From: Roseococcus thiosulfatophilus | Lineage (GTDB): Bacteria; Pseudomonadota; Alphaproteobacteria; Acetobacterales; Acetobacteraceae | Assembly: GCF_017311575.1 (NCBI RefSeq) | Contig: NZ_JAFFQY010000064.1 | Location: 62,001-126,000 of the forward strand | Reading direction: 5' to 3' | DNA: 64,000 nucleotides | Shown here: positions 36,427-44,328 of the stretch, in pieces | Layout: every line of letters begins with the position of its first letter | Position numbering within the stretch: the first letter of the stretch is position 1 | The notes under the pieces: generated by a model | Told to the model about the DNA's origin: nothing | The model's database searches: none | The model's input: the letters and a program-made list of their open reading frames with translations, nothing else | Program-made: the position numbers and the translations under genes

Positions 36427-36891
36427 TCAGGCAGGCCAGAACTCCAACTGGATCACATCGGGTTCGAAGGGCAGGCTGTCGTCGCGGCGGCCCTCGAACT
36501 CCATCCAGCTGACCCGCACCATCACCTCGCTCGCCGGCAGGGCGAAAAAGGGAACGCAGGGCAGAACATCCGGCGCCGAGGGGCTGGCGAGGGTAAAGGT
36601 GCGGTAGGGAAACCGCGCCCGCACCGTCTCGACGCGCGTCCAGACCCGGCCGCCCATGGGCTCGTTGTCGGAAGGCACGGGCTGCGAAGCATGGATGGCG
36701 ATGCGGATGTGCTGTTGCAGGCAGTCTTGGGTGTAGATGACGAGGCCGCTCTGCGGGACATGCAGGCCGCGACGTTCCATCTCGGGCGTGATGTTCTCCG
36801 GCGCACGGAAGCCGGCATCTTCCGTGTCGATGACGTAGAACTGCCCATAATCCGATTGCCAGGCGAAATTGGCCCGTCCCAGCAGCGCCAT
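36427..36891 (-). CDS. hypothetical protein
   Basis: 154 aa, not recognised. The sequence MALLGRANFAWQSDYGQFYVID is followed by many beta-prone aromatic stretches (HVPQSGLVIYTQDCLQQHIRIAIH, VRVSWMEFEGR) and ends VIQLEFWPA, suggesting a small beta-rich cytosolic protein. AGAAGGA lies about ten bases upstream of the ATG at 36891. An in-frame ATG at 36954 would add 21 residues but has no binding site. It is convergent with guaA and divergent from the KGG gene at 37040. Confidence 0.6.
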   Translation of the reverse strand: MALLGRANFAWQSDYGQFYVIDTEDAGFRAPENITPEMERRGLHVPQSGLVIYTQDCLQQHIRIAIHASQPVPSDNEPMGGRVWTRVETVRARFPYRTFTLASPSAPDVLPCVPFFALPASEVMVRVSWMEFEGRRDDSLPFEPDVIQLEFWPA

Positions 36892-36965
36892 GCGCCTGAT
36901 CCTTCTCCCATCGGCCCTGGCTTTCGGAATATCATAAAAATGAATGGATGACATCACGGGCAACG

Positions 36966-36991
36966 GAAACCACCCGCCCCCTTCGCCGGTT
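36966..36991 (+). promoter_or_regulatory. EcfG-like promoter candidate upstream of the first KGG gene
   Basis: GAAAC at 36966-36970 is followed after 16 bases by CGGTT. The alphaproteobacterial general stress sigma EcfG recognises GGAAC-N16/17-CGTT; here the first element is GGAAAC. The -10 element lies 49 bases before the ATG at 37040. The match is imperfect. Confidence 0.35.
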
Positions 36992-37039
36992 CTCCCCTTG
37001 TCCGCGCCACGCCGCGGCCAGCACAGGAGGAACCCCACC

Positions 37040-37234
37040 ATGGCCCACAAGAAGCAGGACCATCAGCCCGACCCCGCCTTGGCCGAGCCCAAATTCACCG
37101 GCGTGCCCCGCCAGGACCCCAACCCCTCGCCTGGGATCGCCCGGCACTTCTCGCAGGAGCATGATCGGGTGGCGGAAGCGGGCCGCCTCGGCGGCAAGCC
37201 CGGGGCGGAAAACACCGACAAGACGCGCGGCTGA
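37040..37234 (+). CDS. small KGG-like stress protein
   Basis: 64 aa, hydrophilic and charged. HFSQEHDRVAEAGRLGGKPG contains one copy of the EAGRKGG type repeat found in general stress proteins (GsiB, conidiation-specific family), and resembles the three-repeat protein at 37910. AGGAGG lies nine bases before the ATG. These intrinsically disordered proteins accumulate in stress or stationary phase. The N-terminal 30 residues (AEPKFTGVPRQDPNPSPG) are Pro-rich and unlike the larger protein. Confidence 0.7.
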   Translation: MAHKKQDHQPDPALAEPKFTGVPRQDPNPSPGIARHFSQEHDRVAEAGRLGGKPGAENTDKTRG

Positions 37235-37323
37235 GTCGCGCGGGCGGCGGGGCTCCGGGCCTCGCCGCCGCCATTCCTTGCATCCCATCTTGAAGCTTCA
37301 TCATGCACTTGGCGGAAAAGCTC

Positions 37324-37659
37324 ATGAATGCGGATGTGAAGCACCGTCTGGCCGGCCTGGCCTGCATCCTGGCCGGCGCGGCCATCTCCTGGCCCACCAT
37401 CTTCGAGCGCATCCAGCTGGCCCAGCAGGGGGCGGCCTCCATCCGGACCTGGTCCGTCGCCTCCGCCCTCGTGGGCCCCCTCGTCATCATTGGCATCACG
37501 CTTCTTGTCCTGGGCGCGCGGACCGAACCCCTGACGCGCGATGCGGAGACAAAGCGCTTCAAACCCCTGGGCGCCGTGATCGGCCTGGCCTGCCTGCTGG
37601 CGGCGCTCGGCGGGTCCTTGGGCACGATGTATGTGCTGCGGTCCTACGGCTATCGCTGA
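37324..37659 (+). CDS. small integral membrane protein
   Basis: 111 aa with three hydrophobic segments: HRLAGLACILAGAAISWPTIF, SALVGPLVIIGITLLVLGA and AVIGLACLLAALGGSLGTMYV. No family is recognised. An ATG at 37303 adds seven residues; I use 37324 because GCGGA lies nine bases upstream. It follows the KGG gene by about 90 bases on the same strand. Confidence 0.6.
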   Translation: MNADVKHRLAGLACILAGAAISWPTIFERIQLAQQGAASIRTWSVASALVGPLVIIGITLLVLGARTEPLTRDAETKRFKPLGAVIGLACLLAALGGSLGTMYVLRSYGYR

Positions 37660-37834
37660 CCAGCGCAGCCGGGGCCGTTGAACGGTCCCGGCGTGAGAAT
37701 ATCCCTGCCCGGTCATTCCAGTAAAACCGCACACACCAAAATTGATGGAGTGTAATCGCCTTCACCAAAGGCCACGCTCAAGGTGGTGTCCAGTCACCGT
37801 TAACCTATTTACATATTTAATCACTCTTCATCAA

Positions 37835-37859
37835 GAAACTACATCAATTTTGACTGGTT
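37835..37859 (+). promoter_or_regulatory. EcfG-like promoter candidate upstream of the KGG gene at 37910
   Basis: GAAAC (37835-37839), 16 bases, then GGTT (37856-37859), with the -10 element 51 bases before the ATG. The layout and distance to the start codon match the site upstream of the other KGG gene. The surrounding 100 bases are unusually AT-rich for this genome. Confidence 0.4.
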
Positions 37860-37909
37860 GATGTCATGTCCGCCGCCAAGGCGGGCCAGATCAACTGGAG
37901 GAATACAAC

Positions 37910-38251
37910 ATGGCTGACCAGAAGAGTGAGCGCGGATTTGCCGCGATGGACAACGACAAGCAGCGTGAGATCGCATCCAAGGGTGGGCAGAGCGTGCCCG
38001 CCGAAAAGCGGAGCTTCTCGCAAGACCACGAGCTGGCGGCGGAAGCCGGCCGCAAGGGTGGGCAGAGCGTCGCCCCCGGCGACCGTTCCTTCTCGAAGGA
38101 CCATGCCCTGGCCGCGGAAGCCGGCCGCAAGGGCGGGCAGGCCAGCCAGTCGGGCGGCAGTGGCGGCGCGTCGGGTTCAGGTGGCTCCGGCGGCGGCAAC
38201 TTCGCCCAGGACCGGGAACGCGCCAGCGAGGCCGGCCGCAACGGTAACTGA
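37910..38251 (+). CDS. KGG-repeat general stress protein
   Basis: 113 aa. Three tandem repeats of the KGG domain are visible: DNDKQREIASKGGQS, FSQDHELAAEAGRKGGQS and FSKDHALAAEAGRKGGQA, followed by a Gly/Ser-rich tail and a last half repeat ending EAGRNGN. This matches the GsiB/con-10 type stress proteins, which are hydrophilin-like. GGAGG lies eight bases upstream of the ATG, a very strong ribosome binding site, and a perfect terminator follows. High expression under stress is likely. Confidence 0.88.
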   Translation: MADQKSERGFAAMDNDKQREIASKGGQSVPAEKRSFSQDHELAAEAGRKGGQSVAPGDRSFSKDHALAAEAGRKGGQASQSGGSGGASGSGGSGGGNFAQDRERASEAGRNGN

Positions 38252-38273
38252 CCATGCCGCAGGGCGGGAAGGG

Positions 38274-38303
38274 CCCGGGGCCACGCGCCCCGGGCCTTTT
38301 CTA
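38274..38303 (+). terminator. intrinsic terminator of the KGG gene
   Basis: GGCCCGGGGC and GCCCCGGGCC form a perfect 10-bp stem around a five-base loop, directly followed by TTTTCT. It ends the plus-strand transcript and slightly overlaps the 3' end of the convergent tspO gene. Confidence 0.88.
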
Positions 38304-38684
38304 TGGGTTGAGCCGGCGGATGGCCTCGGTCAGCGCCACGGCGAAACCCACCCAGAGCAGGTATGGCAGCATCAGCCCCGCCGCCCAGGCGCTGACGGGC
38401 AGGAACAGCACGACACAGGCCAGGATGGACAGCCATAGCAGGCCAGCCAGCACCACTGCGCCATTCAGCGAACGAAGCCCCATGAAGACGGCAGGCCAGG
38501 CCAGGTTGAGCGCCATCTGCGCGGCCCAGGCGGCCATCTCGACCCCCCAGCCCACCTGGCGCCACACCAGCCACCCTGCCAGCAGGATCATGGGGTAGAG
38601 CACCCCCCAGACCACGGGCACCGCCCAATCCGGTGGCTTCCAGCCGGGCTTGCGCAGCCCGGCATACCACTGGGCGCGGTTCAC
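38301..38684 (-). CDS. tspO: TspO/MBR family protein, short
   Basis: 127 aa. WYAGLRKPGWKPPDWAVPVVWGVLYP and AAQMALNLAWPAVFMGLRS are the diagnostic TspO motifs, followed by VLFLPVSAWAAGLMLPYLLWVGFA. Typical TspO proteins have five helices and about 155-160 residues; here the first helix is absent, because the protein starts at the conserved loop before helix 2 and its ATG overlaps the stop of the upstream SDR gene. TspO proteins bind tetrapyrroles and, in Rhodobacter, dampen photosynthesis gene expression. The truncated N-terminus may indicate a four-helix variant or a missed upstream start, but no upstream start exists without overlapping the SDR gene. Confidence 0.82.
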   Translation of the reverse strand: MNRAQWYAGLRKPGWKPPDWAVPVVWGVLYPMILLAGWLVWRQVGWGVEMAAWAAQMALNLAWPAVFMGLRSLNGAVVLAGLLWLSILACVVLFLPVSAWAAGLMLPYLLWVGFAVALTEAIRRLNP

Positions 38685-39538
38685 CCGTTCACCACCGTGC
38701 CGCCATTGGGGTGGAGCACCTGGCCCGTCATGTAGGAGGAGCGCAACGGGTCGGCGAGGAACAGGTAGCAGGGTGCCACCTCATCCGGCTGTCCCGGCCG
38801 GTCGAGCGGCACGCCCGAGCCGTGCGAGGCCGTGCGGTCCTCGTCGAAGGAGGAGGGGATCAGCGGCGTCCAGATCGGGCCCGGCGCCACGCCATTCACC
38901 CGGATCTGCCGGTCCTCCCACAGGGCGAGGGCCAGGCTGCGGGTGAAGCCCACGATGGCGCCCTTGGTCGAGGCATAGTCCACCAGCTGCGGGCTGCCCT
39001 TATAGGCCGTGACCGAGGTGGAGTTGATGATGGCCGAGCCCTTCGGCATGTGCGGCAGCACCGCCTTGGTCAGCCAGAACATGCCCAGGATGTTGGTGCG
39101 GAAGGTGCGGTCCACCTGGCCCACCGGGATCTCCGCGAAGTCCTCGCAGGGGTGCTGCTCGGCCGCGTTGTTCACCAGGATGTCCACCTGGCCGCCCAGG
39201 AACTCCACCGCCTCCTGCGCCGCGCGCGCGCAGAATTGCGGGTCGCCGATGTCGCCCGCGATGGCGTGGCCGCGGCCGCCGGCCTCGACGATGTGGCGCA
39301 GGGTTTCGGCGGCGTCCTCGTGCTCCTCCTTGTGGAGGATCACCACATCGGCCCCCTCCTTGGCGAAGCCGATGGCCACCGCGCGCCCAATGCCGGAATC
39401 ACCCCCGCTGATGATGGCGGTCTTGCCCGCCAGCGCGTCGCCGCCGGGCCAGTCCTCCATGAAGCTGCGCGGGCGGGGCGTCATGTCGGCCTCGCTGCCG
39501 GGTTGGTGGTCCTGATGCTGCGGGGGCTGCTTGGCCAT
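38681..39538 (-). CDS. SDR family oxidoreductase (YghA/YdaD-like)
   Basis: 285 aa. The N-terminal extension (QHQDHQPGSEADMTPRP) is typical of stress-associated glucose-dehydrogenase-like SDRs of the YghA type. The cofactor loop is GGDSGIGRAV, the active site has INSTSVTAY and YASTKGAI, and the C-terminus ends NGGTVVNG. It reduces aldehydes or ketones with NAD(P)H. ATG 39538 has CGGAG upstream. tspO follows with a four-base overlap, so they are coupled. Confidence 0.87.
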   Translation of the reverse strand: MAKQPPQHQDHQPGSEADMTPRPRSFMEDWPGGDALAGKTAIISGGDSGIGRAVAIGFAKEGADVVILHKEEHEDAAETLRHIVEAGGRGHAIAGDIGDPQFCARAAQEAVEFLGGQVDILVNNAAEQHPCEDFAEIPVGQVDRTFRTNILGMFWLTKAVLPHMPKGSAIINSTSVTAYKGSPQLVDYASTKGAIVGFTRSLALALWEDRQIRVNGVAPGPIWTPLIPSSFDEDRTASHGSGVPLDRPGQPDEVAPCYLFLADPLRSSYMTGQVLHPNGGTVVNG

Positions 39539-39563
39539 GGGAATGCTCCGGGTGTGCAACGGC

Positions 39564-39588
39564 AACGCCGGACGCAGAAGCCGGTTTC
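39564..39588 (-). promoter_or_regulatory. EcfG-like promoter candidate upstream of the SDR gene
   Basis: On the minus strand GAAAC (39588-39584), 16 bases, then CGTT (39567-39564). The -10 part is identical to the EcfG consensus and the -35 differs in one base. It is 26 bases before the SDR start. Confidence 0.4.
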
Positions 39589-39644
39589 ACCGCACCCCCG
39601 AAAGGCGCCATGCTGGCGGCACCCAAGGGACGAGGACGCGGCCA

Positions 39645-39995
39645 TTGATCACGCTGTACGGCATCCGCAACTGCGACACGGTGATGAAGGCGCGGGCCTG
39701 GCTGGATCAGGCGGGGGTGGCCCACCGCTTCCATGACTTCAAGACCGATGGCCTGCCCCCTGCCCTGCTCGGCGCCTGGGTGCAGGAACTGGGCTGGGAG
39801 GCGCTGCTGAACCGCGCCGGCACCACCTTCCGCAAGCTGCCCGAGGCCGAGCGCGCCGACCTGACCGAGGCGCGCGCCGTCAAGCTGATGCTGGCCCAGC
39901 CCTCGATGGTGAAGCGGCCCGTGCTGGACCTCGGCGCGCGGCGGATGCTGGGCTTCAAGCCCGAGCTTTACGCGGCCGCGCTTGGCCCCACGTGA
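39645..39995 (+). CDS. ArsC family protein (YffB-like)
   Basis: 116 aa thioredoxin-fold protein. ITLYGIRNCDTVMKARAWLD carries the CxxV/C-type N-terminus seen in YffB and Spx-related proteins, with LLNRAGTTFRKLPEAERADL and KRPVLDLGARRMLGFKPE following. It may reduce arsenate or act as a stress regulator-like protein; YffB members have no proven function. The start is TTG at 39645 with GAGGA upstream; no ATG fits. It is divergent from the SDR gene. Confidence 0.82.
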   Translation: MITLYGIRNCDTVMKARAWLDQAGVAHRFHDFKTDGLPPALLGAWVQELGWEALLNRAGTTFRKLPEAERADLTEARAVKLMLAQPSMVKRPVLDLGARRMLGFKPELYAAALGPT

Positions 39996-40018
39996 GTCGG
40001 AACACAGGGAGGGACATC

Positions 40019-40225
40019 ATGGATCACCGCAACCCGCGCCACGAGGTCAGCATCGCGGGCCGATTCGTGGGCTTCAGCATCATCGGCTCCACCGTCATCT
40101 TCATCATCTTCCTGGAGAAATTCGGCGCGCCGCACTACCAGCCCTGGATCAAGTGGATGCTGCTGGGCGCGCTGGTGGCCGGTGTGGGCATCCCCCTGTT
40201 GTTCTTCCGCCGTCGCGTGGAGTGA
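40019..40225 (+). CDS. small membrane protein
   Basis: 68 aa, with two hydrophobic stretches (FVGFSIIGSTVIFIIFLEKF and WMLLGALVAGVGIPLLFF) and a charged C-terminus RRRVE. GGGAGGG precedes the ATG by six bases. It follows the ArsC-like gene directly. The function is unknown. Confidence 0.65.
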   Translation: MDHRNPRHEVSIAGRFVGFSIIGSTVIFIIFLEKFGAPHYQPWIKWMLLGALVAGVGIPLLFFRRRVE

Positions 40226-40290
40226 CGGCTTGACAGGGGCGGGCCCGCCGCATCGCATGGCATCCTTCACCGCCCTGACGAGAGCCTTTC

Positions 40291-41859
40291 ATGCAACGCC
40301 GCGCCCTGCTCGCCTCGCCCTTTCTCGCCCTGCCCACGGGGGTGGCGCTGGCCCAGCCCAACCGCCCGCTGACGGTCGGCATGGCCGGCATCCCGACCGG
40401 GATGGACCCCCACTTCCACAGCACCAACAACAACAACGCGCTGCTGGGCCAGATCTTCGAGACACTGGTCCTCATGCACACCGATGGCAGCCTGCGCCCG
40501 CGCTTGGCGGAATCCTGGCGGGTGGTGGATGACCTGACCTGGGAGTTCAAGCTGCGCTCCGGCGTGCGCTTCCACGACGGCACGCCCTTCGAGCCAGAGG
40601 ACATCGCCTTCAGCTTCGAGCGCGTGCCCCAGGTGCCCAACTCGCCCGGCCCCTTCACCCCCATGGTCCGCAGCGTGCGCCGGGTGGAGGTGGTGGACCC
40701 CGTGACGGTGCGCTTCCACACCAGCGCGCCCACGCCCTTCTTCCCGCGCGACATCATCGCGATCCATATCCTGTCGCGCCGCATCCACGCGAATGCGACG
40801 CTGGCCGACTTCAACGCGGGCCGGGGCATGATCGGCACCGGGCCTTACAAATTCGTCTCCTACGCCCAGGGCGAGCGGCTGGAGGTGGAGCGCAACCCCG
40901 ATTACTGGGGCGAGCCCGCGCCCTGGCCGCGCGCCGTCTTCCGCTTCCTGACCAATGCCGGGGCGCGCAGCGCGGCGCTGCTGGCGGGTGATGTGGACCT
41001 GATCGACAACGTCCCCTTCCAGGACATCCCGCGCTTCAACAACGACCCGCGCATCGCGCTGTTCAGCGTGGACAGCGTCACCACCAGCTACATCATGCCC
41101 GACACGGTGCGCGAACCGGCGCCGCACATGTTCAACCGCGCGGGCCAGCCGCTGGAGCGCAACCCGCTGCGTGACGTGCGGGTGCGCCAGGCGCTCAGCC
41201 TCGCCATTCCGCGCCAGGGCATCGTGGAGCGGCTGTTCCAGGGCCAGGGGCGGCCGGCCAACCAGTTCGCCGCCCCCTCCCTGCCCGACCGCGTGCCGGA
41301 CCTGCCGGAGATGGCCTATGACGTGAACCGCGCCCGCGCCCTGCTGCGCGAGGCGGGCTGGGGCGAGGGCTTCCGCCTCAACATCCATGGTCCCAATGGC
41401 TGGATTCCGGGCGATGCGGACCTGCTGCAGGCGGTGGCCCAGGGCTGGACGCGCGCGGGCATCGAGACGCGGGTGGAGGTGCTGCCCCCGGCCAATTTCT
41501 ACAGCCGCGCCACGGCCCGCGAATTCTCCGTGATCTTCGCGACCTTCACCACCAGCACCGCGGCCAACATGATGCGCCAGGTGGCGATGACGCGGGACCC
41601 GGCGACGGGTGTCGGCCCCTTCAACCGCCTGCTCTATTCCAACGCCGAGGTGGACCGCCCGCTGGAGGAAGCGCTGCGGACCATGGACGAGGCGCGCCGC
41701 ACCGCGCTGACCCAGCAGGCCATGCGGGCGCTGACGGCGGATCTCGGGATCATCCCGGTGCACTATTTGCGGAACAACTGGGCGGGGCTGCGGAACCGGG
41801 TGCGGTATGATCCCTCGCCGCTCTTCTACACCAACGCCATCCTGGCCACCCCGGCCTGA
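40291..41859 (+). CDS. ABC transporter substrate-binding protein, family 5
   Basis: 522 aa with a Sec signal (MQRRALLASPFLALPTGVALAQ). SBP family 5 features: IPTGMDPHFHSTNNNN near the N-terminus, LAESWRVVDDLTWEFKLR GV-type segment, GTGPYKFVSYAQGERLEVER and SLAIPRQGIVERLF. Such proteins bind peptides, nickel or other cations for Opp/Dpp-type importers. No permease or ATPase genes are nearby, so it is an orphan binding protein. It is followed 14 bases later by an M20 peptidase, suggesting a shared pathway. Confidence 0.88.
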   Translation: MQRRALLASPFLALPTGVALAQPNRPLTVGMAGIPTGMDPHFHSTNNNNALLGQIFETLVLMHTDGSLRPRLAESWRVVDDLTWEFKLRSGVRFHDGTPFEPEDIAFSFERVPQVPNSPGPFTPMVRSVRRVEVVDPVTVRFHTSAPTPFFPRDIIAIHILSRRIHANATLADFNAGRGMIGTGPYKFVSYAQGERLEVERNPDYWGEPAPWPRAVFRFLTNAGARSAALLAGDVDLIDNVPFQDIPRFNNDPRIALFSVDSVTTSYIMPDTVREPAPHMFNRAGQPLERNPLRDVRVRQALSLAIPRQGIVERLFQGQGRPANQFAAPSLPDRVPDLPEMAYDVNRARALLREAGWGEGFRLNIHGPNGWIPGDADLLQAVAQGWTRAGIETRVEVLPPANFYSRATAREFSVIFATFTTSTAANMMRQVAMTRDPATGVGPFNRLLYSNAEVDRPLEEALRTMDEARRTALTQQAMRALTADLGIIPVHYLRNNWAGLRNRVRYDPSPLFYTNAILATPA

Positions 41860-41873
41860 ACAGGACCCGTCCC

Positions 41874-43160
41874 ATGGCTGACCAAGCGATCCTCCAGCGT
41901 CTGTCCGAAGCGGTGGAGGCGGGCTTCGACGAGCAGGTGCGCTTCCTGGCCGAGATCGTCCGCCACCCCTCGCTGCGCGGGCGCGAGGGGCCCCTGCAAG
42001 ACCATATCGCGCGCTGCTTCGCGCAGCGCGGCTATGTGGTGGACCGTTTCTCCATCGCCGACGTGCCGCTGAAGGACCACCCGAAGGCGAGCCCCATGGT
42101 GGAGGTGGACCCGGCGCTGTCCATGCAGGTGGTGGCCACGAAGCGGGCCGAGCCCGCCACGGGTCGCAGCCTGATCATCCAGGGCCACATCGACGTGGTG
42201 CCCGAGGGCCCGCACGAGATGTGGAGCCACCCGCCCTACGCCGCCGCCATCCATGATGGCTGGATGTATGGCCGCGGCGCGCATGACATGAAGGCGGGCG
42301 TGGCCGCCATGTGCTTCGCCATGGAGGCCGTCACGCGCGCGGGCTATGCCCCCTGCGGCGATGTCTACCTCCAGACCGTGACGGAGGAGGAGAGCACCGG
42401 CAATGGCGCGCTGGCGACCCTGCTGCGCGGCTACCGCGCCGATGCCTGCCTGATCCTGGAGCCCACCGGCGGCACCATCACCCGCGCGCACACCGGCACG
42501 CTGTGGTTCCGCATCCGCGTGCGCGGCGTGCCCGTGCATGTGGCCGTGGCGCAGACGGGCAGCAACGCGATCATGAGCGCCTATCACCTCATCCAGGCGC
42601 TCTATGACCACACGGCGGCGGTGAACGAGGCCGCCAAATCCCACCCCTGGTACAAGGACGTGCCGGACCCGGTGAAGTTCAACCCGGGCATCATCCGCGG
42701 CGGCGACTGGGCCAGCTCCACGCCCGCCTGGTGCGAGGTGGATTGCCGCATCGGCCTGCTGCCCGGCACCGACGTGGCCGAGGCGCGGGCCGGGGTGGAA
42801 CGCGCCGTGGCCGCCGCTGCGCGCTCCAACAACTTCCTGGCCAACAACCCGCCGGACATCCTCTGGCACGGCTTCCTGGCCGATGGCTATGTGCTGGAAC
42901 CGGGTACCGAGGCCGAGGCCGTGCTGGCCGACGCCCACCGCCAGGCCTTCGGCGAGGACATGCCCGCCCGCATCACGACGGCGGTGAACGACACGCGCTT
43001 CTACGGGCTGTATTTCGACATCCCGGCGCTGTGCTACGGCCCCAAGGGCGAGGGCGCGCATGCCTTCGACGAGCGGACGAACCTCGCGCACCTCAAGACC
43101 ACGACGCTGGCCATGGCCACCTTCATCGCGGATTGGTGCGGGGTGAAGCCGGTCGGATGA
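41874..43160 (+). CDS. M20 family metallopeptidase (ArgE/DapE-like)
   Basis: 428 aa. LIIQGHIDVVPEG and GRGAHDMKAGVAAM give the first metal ligands, TVTEEESTGNG the catalytic glutamate, and AVNDTRFYGLYFDIPALCYGPKGEGAHAFDE the C-terminal ligands. The dimerisation domain lies in the middle. Members deacylate N-acyl amino acids or dipeptides. It is flanked by the orphan ABC binding protein and a deaminase; its stop overlaps the next start by four bases. Confidence 0.88.
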   Translation: MADQAILQRLSEAVEAGFDEQVRFLAEIVRHPSLRGREGPLQDHIARCFAQRGYVVDRFSIADVPLKDHPKASPMVEVDPALSMQVVATKRAEPATGRSLIIQGHIDVVPEGPHEMWSHPPYAAAIHDGWMYGRGAHDMKAGVAAMCFAMEAVTRAGYAPCGDVYLQTVTEEESTGNGALATLLRGYRADACLILEPTGGTITRAHTGTLWFRIRVRGVPVHVAVAQTGSNAIMSAYHLIQALYDHTAAVNEAAKSHPWYKDVPDPVKFNPGIIRGGDWASSTPAWCEVDCRIGLLPGTDVAEARAGVERAVAAAARSNNFLANNPPDILWHGFLADGYVLEPGTEAEAVLADAHRQAFGEDMPARITTAVNDTRFYGLYFDIPALCYGPKGEGAHAFDERTNLAHLKTTTLAMATFIADWCGVKPVG

Positions 43161-43645
43161 GCGCCTCGGCGCTGGACCTCGCGCTGCTGCGCCGCGCCTT
43201 CGCCCTGGCCGGTGAAGCGCGCGCGCGCGGCGACCGGCCCTTCGCGGCCGTGATCGCCGAGGCTGACGGCACGGTGCTGGCGGAGGGCATGTCCACCCAG
43301 GGCGCGGGCGGCGGCGGCACGCTGGCCCATTCGGAGATGAACGCCTGCAGGGCCGTGATCGCCTCCGGCATTCCGCGTGAGAGGCTGCGCGCGGCCACCA
43401 TCTATTCCAGCGGCGAACCCTGCGCCATGTGCGCGGCGGCCATCTTCTACACGGGGCTGGGGCGCGTGGTGTACGGGCTCTCGGCCGGCGCCATCCTGCA
43501 TCTGCGGAACGCCAGGCCCGAGAATGCGGGCCTCTCGCTCTCCTGCCGGGCAGTGCTGGAGAGCGCGGCCGAACCCGTCACGGTGCTGGGCCCGCTGCTG
43601 GAAGACGAGGGCGCCCTCCCGCACCAGGGCTACTGGACCGGCTGA
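43157..43645 (+). CDS. nucleoside deaminase (guanine/cytidine deaminase-like)
   Basis: 162 aa. LAHSEMNACRAVI supplies a zinc-ligand His and the catalytic Glu, and SSGEPCAMCAAAIFYTGLGRVVYG the two cysteine ligands. The fold is the cytidine deaminase-like superfamily; the length and RPFAAVIAEAD fit guanine deaminase or related deaminases rather than TadA. The ATG at 43157 overlaps the M20 gene stop. Its 3' end overlaps the convergent racemase gene by 16 bases. Confidence 0.85.
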   Translation: MSASALDLALLRRAFALAGEARARGDRPFAAVIAEADGTVLAEGMSTQGAGGGGTLAHSEMNACRAVIASGIPRERLRAATIYSSGEPCAMCAAAIFYTGLGRVVYGLSAGAILHLRNARPENAGLSLSCRAVLESAAEPVTVLGPLLEDEGALPHQGYWTG

Positions 43646-44328
43646 CGCCCCGACCACTCGATGGCGGCGCGGGCGAGCGCGGCCACCGTGTCCACCACCG
43701 GGAATTCCAGCGCCGGGCCGGCCGCAATGCCGAGCGGGATTTCCGTGCAGCCCAGCACCACGGCCTTCGCCCCCCGCGCGCGCAGCAGGCGGGCGGCCTC
43801 GGCCAGCGGGGCGTAGGCTTCCTGCACCCTGTTGGCCTTCACGGCGCCGATGGCCGGGGTGACGAGGCGCGCCATCTCTTCCTCGCTCGGCGTCAGGCAT
43901 TCGAAACCGATGCGCTCCTGGTAGAGCCGCATGGCCAGCGTGCCGGCCGTGCCCATCAGCCCGATGGGCCCCTCGCTCACGCCCTGGCGCAGCAGGTCGG
44001 CCCGCGCCGCGTCCACGATGTGCAGGATGGGAAGCGCCGTCTGCGCCGCCATGGCGTCGAACCAGCCATGGGCGGTGTTGCAGGGGATGGCGATGGCCCC
44101 TGCCCCGGCCGCCTCCAGCCCGCGGATGCCGCGCATCAGGGCCGGCAAGGGGTCCTCGCCGCCGGCCAGGCGTGCGGCGGTGCGGTTGGGCACGCGCGGG
44201 TCGGACCAGAGGATGGTGGGGATATGGTCCTGATCGTCCTCGGCCGGCGTCAGCAGGGTCAGTTGCCGCATGAAGTCGGCCGAGGCCAACGGTCCCATGC
44301 CGCCCAAGACGCCCAGGATTTGTGTCAT
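43630..44328 (-). CDS. aspartate/glutamate racemase family protein
   Basis: 232 aa. ILGVLGGMGPLASADFMRQL, IPCNTAHGWFDAM with the first catalytic cysteine, and VVLGCTEIPLGIA with the second, match the aspartate racemase branch. It epimerises amino acids without a cofactor. It shares a four-base overlap with the TSUP gene upstream on the same strand and overlaps the convergent deaminase gene. Confidence 0.87.
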   Translation of the reverse strand: MTQILGVLGGMGPLASADFMRQLTLLTPAEDDQDHIPTILWSDPRVPNRTAARLAGGEDPLPALMRGIRGLEAAGAGAIAIPCNTAHGWFDAMAAQTALPILHIVDAARADLLRQGVSEGPIGLMGTAGTLAMRLYQERIGFECLTPSEEEMARLVTPAIGAVKANRVQEAYAPLAEAARLLRARGAKAVVLGCTEIPLGIAAGPALEFPVVDTVAALARAAIEWSGRQPVQ

